28,772 bases of DNA from Choristocarpus tenellus KU-1152 (lineage: Eukaryota > Phaeophyceae): NCBI GenBank assembly GCA_964200185.2, contig CAXNAD020000118.1, forward strand, positions 1 to 28,772. The letters are read 5' to 3'. A program made the translations under genes and the position numbers. A model generated the notes under the pieces. That model did not search any database and was not told where the DNA came from. It was given only the letters and a program-made list of their open reading frames with translations. Each line of letters starts with the position of its first letter. The stretch's first letter is position 1. Shown here in pieces: positions 21,401 through 28,772 of the stretch.

Positions 21401-24156
21401 CTGCCTTGTCGGGAGAGTACTAAGGTTGAGACACTGAAAAACAGGCGGTTTTCAGGCCCATTCACCGGACTGGCAAATGAAAATGATCTCTTCCAGGGGT
21501 CAGACCGGCCCCACAATTATCCAACATGTCCTGGTCCATTTCCACTAGATATTGTACCACTCAATGTCAACCAACTGGACTAGGACTGACTTTCTCAAAC
21601 AACTCAAGACCATGCCCAACAGATATTGTACTCATCAATGTCCACAGGCTGAAGTGGGTCTAAATTTTTCTAACATGTTTGCTGGCTGGGCAAACTTTGT
21701 CTGACATGTCCACACCATGTCCACTTCGCTTTGTACTAGTTCAGTCCACGACCAGTCACAGACCCAGACCAAGGAGATAAACATAGGGCTGAAAGTAACA
21801 GATAACGGTATGAACTATTGGATTTATATACCATCAACATACCATCATTGGTATACAGATTGGTGGTATACCTTAAAACGCTATACCAATTCGTTGATCT
21901 TTCCACACATATCTGGTTGGCAGGAATCTCGAGTTTGTCTTCAAAATCGGTGCACCAATGATTTTTTGGCTACATTTACTTCCCTACCCAGATCATAGAT
22001 TATCACAACCACCTAAACATAGTTCATTACACCATTCCTTAAGGTATAGTGTAGCTGCCAAAGTCTACCAAACCCAAAAAATATATCCGTATAAAATATA
22101 TATATAGAAAGAGAAAGCAACCAACTACTACTACATACACAGAACTGTTGAACTATTTACTATTTGGAGTGAATGGGTCCATGTAGCATGCCATGATATG
22201 ACTGTGTGTCAAATGAGGTTTACCTTGACGGTCATAAGCAAAATCTTCTGGCATGCCAGGGTCCATGACCATCACTACTTCAATATGGTCGGGTCACCAG
22301 CTGGCTCTGTAATAATAAATTTAAACATGGCCAAGTCCATGGTCATCATTGCTGTAATAAAGACAGGCCGCTGGTCGGCCCTGCACAACCAAGTTTGAAC
22401 ATGGCCGAGCCCATGACCATCAACTGTTTCAACATGGCGGGCTCATGGGTCAGTCCACAGTCATATGGCCAACGGTTGACATGCTAACTGCCCAGCCTGG
22501 TGAGCGGGCTTAGTTTCCCAAGTATAAAGAGTGCAGCTATCTAGTTTCCACTTTCAAGTTGCAAATTGATGACTGCAATCAGCTACATGTTGACTGCTCC
22601 ACGTATCCAATTCAGGCAAACAAATGACTCACCTTCTCATACTCCCTCCTGTAGAATTTCAGCCCAACTCCAGACAATCCAGAGTAGGATTCTTTAAGTG
22701 GAAGCCTCATCCCTTCCACTCCACCATCACCTACAGCAGTAACAAAGGTGGGTCCAATCCGGATAGCATCTCCAGCACTAAGGATGCCATAAATGTCTGC
22801 GCTCAAAATTGCTGTTCGTGACCCCTCTTCTACACTAACTGTGCCCTTCAGTTGTGACCAACTCCAGAAGTAATGGTTTGCAAGATGGTTGAGAACCATG
22901 GAGTTGGTGCTATCCACATGATATGCCGTGCTTATAGTATTGATAGCATTCTCGGTTCGTATAGCCACATCAGGCGAGTCTCGGGCCAGAGTTGACAAAT
23001 CCAGAATGGCGGTGCCAACTAAGGCCTGGATATTTTGGGGGTCTAGCTCTAGGGCCCTCATCATGGCTGCTTTCGCCCTACTCACTTGGCCCAGCTTGTA
23101 ACAGCAAAGTCCAAAGCCCACTCGGATGGATGCAGAGCACCTTGGGTTCAGACGAATGGCTTCACTGCTCAAGTCCCGTCAACAGCGTAACAAACAAGAC
23201 AAGTGGGTAGTTTAATTAGACAGTCCAGGGGATGTGCTAACAGGAAAACCAATGATAAATTGATCTCATTGCAGCTTTTCCCGAACATGCCAACCTCCGC
23301 AACCCAGTCCTCGGCAAGGATGGACAACTTTGTGACCTCCCTAGTGAAACTGTGTTACTTTCAAACACAATAAAGAGCACAACAAATATATCACCTGTAA
23401 AGCTCCAGCGCCTGCTCATAGTTTCCGTGATGAAAGCTGATTGCTGCTTCGCCTAGGGTAGCAGGAAAGTTTTTCCTCTTTTTCCGTGCATTTTCGAAGA
23501 AGTACTTCGCCCTGTCAAGCTCGCCCTGACTTAGATAGAAAACCCCCTTCCCTACCCATGTAAGTTCCGACATGTTGTCGATGCGGTCTGCACTAGTAAG
23601 ATGATCAAGCGCCTCCAAGAACTGGTTATCCCTCGCGATTCCTTCCCTGCAGGAAGATGCGCGCTTCACTGCATCAGCAGCAAGAGCATTGAGGATTCGG
23701 ATTCGACCTACCTCGAAGGCCTTCATATCGTCCGAGTAGTACTGTTCAGTTTGGGGGTTTAGTGCGACAATGATCTCATTCAGGATTGCTCGGAAGTGGC
23801 CTTCCAGCCCTTGCCGATGATATTCCACCTAAAAGGGGACCCAGGACGAGATAGTGAGAGTACCAAGATTAGAGGTGGGTTCATGATGGGACCAAAACAA
23901 ATGGTCTGATCTCAAAAAGCCGCCATCACAACATAATATTAGCCGAACTGTTAAGTCAATAAGTATCTTAGACACTCACAGCAAATCGTAGCCAAATATC
24001 CAGCGGAGCTATCTCAGCTTTCAGCACATCCACAACATCGTTGTAGTCATTGGGCAGCTCGTCTGTGTATACCTCAACCCTCTGTTCTGCACCCCTCACG
24101 GGGATTCTAATGCACCTGTCATCCACCTCATCGTCACTTCTCGGTGACATAGACAT
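15461..24156 (-). CDS. CTR9: CTR9, TPR subunit of the Paf1 transcription elongation complex
   Basis: CTR9 is the TPR scaffold of the Paf1 complex, which travels with RNA polymerase II and promotes elongation and histone marks. Twelve exons (complement): 23980-24156, 23395-23828, 22633-23164, 21140-21400, 20708-20833, 19877-20582, 19521-19705, 19151-19304, 18665-18816, 16448-16723, 16100-16315 and 15461-15952. They join without phase conflict to 1236 residues (human CTR9 has about 1170). The N-terminus shows [15 protein letters not shown] and [16 protein letters not shown], as in other CTR9 proteins. TPR units run through the middle, including the family stretches [38 protein letters not shown] and [13 protein letters not shown]. 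The last exons give a charged helical part and a Ser/Asp/Glu-rich tail ending in SSDEDM, typical of the family and nuclear. Two related inserts of about 75 residues (about 304-376 and 623-699) interrupt the TPR array and are unusual. The ATG at 24156 was chosen because it sits just before the conserved N-terminus. The gene is divergent from VPS37. Confidence 0.94.
16316..16447 (-). other. Stop-free, frame-preserving intron of CTR9
   Basis: This 132-base intron has a GTACAC donor and an AACAG acceptor. Its length is a multiple of three and it has no in-frame stop, so the reading frame runs straight through. I call it an intron because the joined product (AIKDLK then [11 protein letters not shown]) follows the CTR9 family, whereas the 44 residues it would add do not. 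Retention would give a longer CTR9. Confidence 0.7.
16724..18664 (-). other. Long intron of CTR9
   Basis: This 1.9 kb intron separates the LAQNKHNE exon from the [12 protein letters not shown] exon. It is AT-rich with a TA-rich patch near 18491-18516. It holds a tRNA-like segment near 17489-17542 (listed separately). I see no other gene. Confidence 0.7.
17485..17545 (+). repeat. tRNA-like segment (SINE head or tRNA pseudogene)
   Basis: TGGCTCAATGGTTAAGG at 17489 matches the pol III A box of tRNA genes, and GGTCAACTCC at 17533 matches the B box with one T missing. The two boxes are about 44 bases apart, as in tRNAs. I cannot fold a complete tRNA: the acceptor stem has no partner and the T arm is imperfect. 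It is therefore a decayed tRNA or the 5' part of a tRNA-derived SINE inside a CTR9 intron. No second copy was noticed in the window. Confidence 0.35.
20016..20246 (-). other. CTR9 insert copy 2 (small beta-rich domain)
   Basis: This segment codes for residues about 623-699 of CTR9, starting FWEWKEL and ending GRLYKK. It lies between two TPR helices where human CTR9 has only a short linker. It matches copy 1 without a gap over the first 46 positions, with FWxW, L, GSR, SA, G, G, RxG and FV in the same places. Confidence 0.7.
21523..21770. repeat. Degenerate tandem repeat, about 74-base period, patch 1
   Basis: The motif AGATATTGTAC followed by CAATGTC occurs at 21547 and 21621, and a decayed form (TTTGTCTGACATGTCC) near 21695. 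The spacing is close to 74 bases each time. AACATGT-like starts recur near 21523 and 21672. Confidence 0.5.
22255..22480. repeat. Degenerate tandem repeat, about 74-base period, patch 2
   Basis: Related segments start at 22261 (GTCCATGACCATCAC), 22336 (GTCCATGGTCATCAT) and about 22409 (CCCATGACCATCAAC), spaced 74-75 bases apart. CATGGCC and CATGGCGG motifs recur between them. The same period as patch 1 suggests one older array interrupted by other sequence. Confidence 0.5.
22648..22866 (-). other. CTR9 insert copy 1 (small beta-rich domain)
   Basis: This segment codes for residues about 304-376 of CTR9. It starts FWSWSQL, passes through [11 protein letters not shown] and FVTAV, and ends [14 protein letters not shown] before the conserved helix that carries on the TPR array. 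The alternating hydrophobic pattern with Gly turns resembles a small beta barrel. It has no counterpart in the human protein as I know it. Confidence 0.7.
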
Positions 24157-24362
24157 GGTTGAACCCTGGTGCAGAAGAGGCAGTCCTGAAATCACATAGA
24201 CACAATGTACTCCTAGCTTTTGTCGGGAGGATTTAGGTAAGGCTCTTCTCAACCTTTCCGCATACGCCTCCGCAAGGTTTGAACTCCCCTACAACTCCTC
24301 TTCTCCCCAAGTTGTGAATCATCAACAATATCTGTATATACCAGATAAACCTCTTCCCAGAT
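24157..24362. promoter_or_regulatory. Shared divergent promoter region of CTR9 and VPS37
   Basis: Only 206 bases separate the two start codons, so both core promoters and leaders must lie here or overlap the genes. I see no clear TATA box in either direction. Confidence 0.35.
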
Positions 24363-26088
24363 ATGTCTTGGCTTTTCGGGACGAGTGGAAAGAGGCAGCC
24401 GCAGGGACAAAGTGATGTAAGAGCAGCGCGTGAGCGCCAAGTTCACAATTTGAAGGAGAAGGTGCAGGGTCTTCAGGAGAAGTCCACCGATACCTCCCTA
24501 TTCGAGGTTCAGATCAGTGCCCCACCAGATGGAAGGCCTGTGATGTTAAGAGTATTTCTTCCTACAAAATTTCCTTCGGAGAGACCAGGTGACTCAGTGT
24601 TGGGAGAAAATTCCCTAGTTCTTTTGTTGGCACTTTGTATTGGGTATTCGTCACACTTATAGAAAACCTTAACTCCCAGTCCTTTCTTATCTCTCCGCTT
24701 TCACGATTTGTGCGTGAGCAGTGCTGCAGCTTCTCTCCAAGGTTTCTCACCGATGGGTAAACCAATATATGCAAGTCGTTGGCCATCCAGACCTCAACGG
24801 GTGGGATGGCACCAGCCCTCAAATGATTGGGGATATAGTAGCAGGTGTGATCGAGGAATTTCGCCGAGATTGTAACATAGGAAGTTCAACAAGTCCTCCT
24901 GTGGTAGATCCGGCGTCTCAATGGAGTGGTTACGGAAGTCAGCCTGTGCAACCATTTCCTGGTCAGGGTGTACGCAGCGATACTGTTGGAAACTTGGATA
25001 CATCACGACGCCGATCTGGGGAGAAGACTCTGCCCAGTGCTGGGGGTCATTCTCCTCCGAGGGTTACGCCTGGAGGTGGGTAATGCGCTGATTGAAGTCT
25101 TGTAAAGCATCTCCGTGAGGGAAGTTCGTTGAGTGCTCGGCTAATATGATAATGATTTTTCTATCATTTTCCAATTTTTCCCACAAAGGTTCGGCAAGAC
25201 ATCACCTTTTGGTGCTTAGGACACTCCATGAACCTCTCACACCATCACTTTCATGCGTCACTTTCTTGTGGACTCTGATCCTTTGCCCTACGATTCTTCA
25301 CCGTGCCATTCGACAGCGTTCACAGCAGTGCCAATATATTTTGTCTAGTTTGGCGCAATAATTCTTAACAACCTTGATGTGTTCAGCATCACCATCACCT
25401 CTTCATATGCTTGACAGGGGCAGCTGAAGCTGGGGAACAAACGCGCGGGACGCGTATCCCAGCAATACCATCACAATTTGAGGAGCTCCAGAACTTGACA
25501 ACAGCACAACTCACCCGTCTACTTGAGGATGATGTCGCACGCCAGACAATGATACAAGCGATGCAGAGCGTTGTTGGCATGAAGGAGGTCAGAACTGAAA
25601 TGCGCAAGAGTAACTTCAAAGTTGCACAATCTACCATGGGTAAACAGGAGGCTATTGACCTGCTTCGAACAGAGTCAGAGAACATGAAGCTGACCCTAAA
25701 AGACATCAAGGAGGCATACGATGGTGAGGCCTGATGAAAATTGCAAGGGCCTGTTTGCTCCAAGTGTGTGAGCACTGCACACAAATGAATGTGCATTCTC
25801 TACTTCAACATGCACTTTGTCTTCTCCTGCTTGTGTGCCAAATGACAATCTATAGGTGAAGCTCAGGCTCATGGAAATACTACAGGTGGCACACCAGATC
25901 AAGTTATCCTGAAACAGGTCAAGCGGGCATCACAGGAGGCAGACAACATATCTGAGAAGATTGCAAACAGTTTCTTGGAGAGACAATTATCCCTTTCCGA
26001 TTTTCTCAATGACTTTATCCGGGAACGGCAACGATACCATGTGCTTGCTGCAAAGATTGAATGCATGAAGCGTGACATTCATTTTTGA
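24363..26088 (+). CDS. VPS37: VPS37A-like ESCRT-I subunit
   Basis: VPS37 is the ESCRT-I subunit that binds TSG101/VPS23 and VPS28 and helps sort ubiquitinated cargo into multivesicular bodies. Exons are 24363-24588, 24722-25075, 25418-25723 and 25856-26088, which join in frame to 372 residues (human VPS37A has about 397). The start MSWLFG matches the MSWLF start of animal VPS37A. Residues about 45-125 resemble its UEV-like domain: FEVQISAPPDGRPVMLRVFL, then PTKFPSERPVLQLL, VVGHPDLNGWDG, and a closing helix IAGVIEEF-like. There is no catalytic cysteine motif, as expected for a UEV. A Pro/Ser/Gly-rich linker follows (about 126-205). The C-terminal Mod(r) domain from about 210 is helical, with QFEELQNLTTAQLTRLLEDD, then EAQAHGN and a final hairpin with FLNDFIRERQRYHVLAAKIE. 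The divergent partner is CTR9. Confidence is high for the Mod(r) domain and good for the UEV-like part. Confidence 0.88.
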
Positions 26089-27480
26089 AAATGGTGTAAT
26101 GAAAATCTGTGTAATCCCTTCGTAGTCAGTATCTTCCCAGTTGACCAGATAACGGTAGACTGAATAGTAGATAGGAGGGTCTATGTGAGAGAGGTCAATT
26201 GGATGCCCTTAGTAAGGACAATACTTATAGTCCGCAGGGGATTCATTTCAAAGGACAAAAAACCTGTACATACTAGACCAATGAATTGGTGGAGTATGAG
26301 AGTGGTGGGTCATTTTTATTTATGAAATGACTGTTTTTAACTGTTTTTTGCTTGAACTTGGAGGGCTTGTGGACTTAATCTTCCACTGTAGGTTCTATGG
26401 AGATTGACATACAACACTGACCCAGTACATGCAATGCTCTTCCAAGGTAAACCCTCCTATGGCCAGATGAGGCGACTTCTGAGTGCGGGGATTTCCTGGT
26501 CTCAATTATTATATCGTGACTCACAGTCTTTTTTTGGCTGAGTGTCGTCTGAGGTAAGGAGGGGCCTAATACACTGTCCACTGCTGGCCACTGTTGTACA
26601 GAGTATAGTTTTTCAAACATATATGTGGCTTTCACTAGATGGAGCTGTGAATGATCTGGATTGTGAAAAAGGAAATTGCTATCTGGTCACTGATTAGTAA
26701 GTCTGTCAATTGTCTAGGTCTCGGTGTACTTTGTATGGCTGGTGAAGAGCAAAAACATGAGAACCAACCCCGCCCTGGCTGGTGAGGGGCCCAGTTTAAG
26801 GGGAAATGATTTTGTCCTGTCTCCTGTATTGCTTCAATTCTCGGAGAAAAAAACACCCCAGCAGAAAGCAAGCAATGGTATTTTCATTGACCTCACTGAT
26901 ATGACCCAAATGGGACTATTGTGCATTAGAGTTGTGCATAAGATAATTTCATCACTGGCTCTTTAATTTTGGATAGAAAACATCTGGTGATTAATGTATG
27001 GCAGGTGATAATAAGCACTGGTACTTCCAATCCTGTTAAATGGTTACGGTAATTTCTCATCACAATAGCCTGAGGGGTCTCAGACCTCCGGTCAAAAAGA
27101 TAGTGCAAAGAAGACAACAAGGACTAGAAAACTAAGAAAATCATAATAATAATAATAATAGAGGAACTAAGATAATGATGGATTCATCTCCACTCTTCGC
27201 AGTCTACCCTTCAACCACATATTTTCAGTGTTCGAGAGAAGTATGAGCATTAGTCTCATCTCAGATACTGCCACCGGAGGTCGTATCTCTGGCGATGGAG
27301 AAAAAGCACGAAAAAGGAGAGTTGTGGGTTCAATTTTCAAACCTCCAGACAAGCCTTACTCCCCATTCTAGCCAAGCGCCCTTTTTCTGTCTTACTGCCC
27401 CACACATTACTAAGTGACGGGCATATGGTAAGCGCACATTCCCTCGTATGTTCAAAGGTAATCTAATTTTTTTATATTTG
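26089..27480. other. Region without a supported gene
   Basis: This 1.4 kb follows the VPS37 stop and holds its 3' untranslated region. I see no exon with a family match on either strand. There is an ATA/TAA microsatellite near 27143-27161. Confidence 0.55.
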
Positions 27481-27489
27481 GAAGGAATA

Positions 27490-28260
27490 TCATGTAAAGT
27501 GTCAGGTAAATGTTGCTTGGACGGATCCAACCCCCTTTGGTTGTTTCATCCACCCAATATCCATAAAATACCAGTGGTTGACTGATAGGCAAGACTTCTC
27601 TGTTTACGTAAGTGTCGATCGCACATTTGCTTCAATGGATTCGAAAGCACTAATCAACCCTTTCACATCCCCAAAAACAAATTTGCATACATGTCAGTTT
27701 CATTCCTCAAATATCTACTAATTATTTTAAAGGTACCACTGGTGACTTGAACGGCAACATTTTGAACAATTTGAATAAGCACCAGTTACACGTCGCTTGG
27801 ATGAATCCCAAACCGTTGCTTGGCAATTTCACTCCCACTGATATCTGCAAAAATCCGCCAGATACCAATAGTGACTTGAGTGACAACATTTTGAAGTATT
27901 TTGCGCAAGTGTCAGGTACCCATTGCTTGGATAGACCCCAAACCGTTTTCTGACCGTTCCATAACTGCTTAATTTGTCTATAAGATACAAATGATGAGTT
28001 GAGCAGCAGCAATTTGAAGTATTTTTGCATAGGTGTCAGATACTTGATGGTTCAATGGGTCCAAACTGTTGTCTGACCGTTCCGCCTACCTAGCAACTGC
28101 ACATTATCTGTATGATACGAATAGTGACATTATAGGAAACATTTTGAAGAAAATTGCGTAAGACTCTACTACATACTGCTTTAATGGATCCAAAACTGTT
28201 GTATATTTCCACCCCGACGATACCTGCAAAAAAAGCCGTAAGATTCCAGTCATGACTTGA
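27490..28260. repeat. Decayed tandem array, units about 123-130 bases
   Basis: A motif of the form GATAC-AATAGTGACTTGA recurs near 27733, 27861, 27984, 28114 and 28242 (spacing 123-130). After each of the first four comes ACATTTTGAAG or a variant (near 27757, 27887, 28011, 28141). GTCAGGTAC then a GCTTGGATGGATCC-AAACCGTTG-like stretch follows (27912, 28036, 28163, with weaker forms near 27501 and 27612). At least four units are clear and two more are weak. No open frame spans the array, so it looks like a non-coding satellite or the tail of an element. Confidence 0.6.
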
Positions 28261-28327
28261 CTAAGTAGTCAAACTCAAGGAAACTTCCTGGAAGAATTGG
28301 AGGAACAGGAAGGGGGACAAAAAATAA

Positions 28328-28687
28328 CTGTACACAGACGCCCAAAATGCTACTTTCAAGAGGGCGTTGAAGAAGACTGGCAAACACCTCAAATGGGTGA
28401 GGGCGTCTGACTTGCAGGAGTTTCTTGACACCTACACCAGGAAGATGGAGAACCTTATTCACCTTCGTGACCAAGCTGGTTTATGCCAATACCTGAAAAG
28501 CTTCAATATTGAGAGAACCAGAGGAAGAGCCTCTCAGCATATCCATGACGAGTCTGGAGTCCAAGCAGTAACCTATTCCAGTGCTATTGTAACTTTGTGC
28601 CTGTATTCATTTTTGCTGATAGTTGTGAAGAGGGAGAGACTTGCTGAGATGCTCTCTATTGTTATTTTTAATGGCATACATTCATAG
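28328..28687 (+). mobile_element. LINE-type non-LTR retrotransposon fragment (linker before reverse transcriptase)
   Basis: The open frame runs from 28328 to the stop at 28687 and has no ATG at its start. The stretch ATFKRALKKTGKHLKWVRAS, then a run ending EFLDTYTRKMENLIHLRDQA, then GLCQYLKSFNIERTRGRAS and QHIHDESG follows the pattern of the region between endonuclease and reverse transcriptase in LINE ORF2 proteins, in which helices with Lys-Arg lead to a GFYKHLKG-like and RDEEG-like motif. After about 28560 the similarity stops and the frame turns hydrophobic. No reverse transcriptase motif follows in the window, so the element is truncated or decayed. The match is from pattern memory only. 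Confidence 0.5.
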
Positions 28688-28772
28688 TTCCTAGCAAGGG
28701 TAAGCCTTTCCATGACAGTACCCAATCTCTTTTGGGACTGTGAGTCATGGTCTTAGTGTCCTGTCGCTGCTG

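Larger units (their letters stand above)
21401..22632 (-). other. Long repeat-bearing intron of CTR9
   Basis: This 1.2 kb intron lies between the exon ending YRREYEK and the exon beginning [11 protein letters not shown]. It contains two patches of a degenerate tandem repeat of about 74 bases and a TATATA patch near 22096-22106. No gene is seen in it. Confidence 0.65.

Noticed and set aside
26375-26966. Short open frames on both strands after VPS37
   Set aside because: No family pattern, overlapping in several registers, consistent with chance.

Overview
This window is nuclear DNA from a eukaryote. All six confidently read genes are single-copy housekeeping or regulatory types. They are split by GT-AG introns, mostly with GTGAG-like donors, and intron lengths run from about 110 bases to 2.1 kb. 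There are no operons, Shine-Dalgarno sites or prokaryotic elements. The gene set (CTR9, a VPS37A-type ESCRT-I subunit, ethanolamine-phosphate cytidylyltransferase, a cyclin and a CDK-like protein) fits any lineage. The compact convergent and divergent layout and the LINE-type fragment suggest a protist or alga, possibly a stramenopile, but this assignment is weak.

Layout. Bases 1-3.3 kb hold no gene I can support. From 3.34 to 7.82 kb a + strand five-exon gene encodes an acidic protein that I do not recognise. From 7.90 to 8.73 kb on the - strand lies an A/B-type cyclin core, tail to tail with the previous gene (75 bases apart); its 5' end is unresolved. From 9.45 to 11.26 kb on the - strand lies a three-exon gene fusing an F-box-like segment to a CDK-like kinase domain that has lost several catalytic residues. 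It is divergent (142 bases) from a six-exon + strand gene at 11.41-15.31 kb for ethanolamine-phosphate cytidylyltransferase. That gene converges on a twelve-exon - strand gene at 15.46-24.16 kb for the Paf1-complex subunit CTR9 (1236 residues). CTR9 is divergent (206 bases) from a four-exon + strand gene at 24.36-26.09 kb for a VPS37A-like ESCRT-I subunit. The last 2.7 kb is repeat-rich: a decayed tandem array with units of about 125 bases, then a fragment of a LINE-type retrotransposon.

How the genes relate. They are not one pathway. The cyclin and the CDK-like gene are adjacent on the same strand and could form a functional pair. The other genes serve transcription elongation (CTR9), phosphatidylethanolamine synthesis (cytidylyltransferase) and endosomal sorting (VPS37).

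The two observations I rate highest are these. First, CTR9 carries two copies of the same small beta-rich insert, placed at two different points in its TPR array. Second, the F-box protein has a CDK-like domain in which the HRD aspartate is Asn, the following metal-binding Asn is His, the DFG glycine is Ala and the first glycine of the glycine loop is Ala, while the ATP lysine, helix-C glutamate and T-loop threonine remain.

Exon models were built by eye from reading frame, splice-site dinucleotides and family conservation. The phases of CTR9, VPS37, the cytidylyltransferase and the CDK-like gene all close without a conflict.
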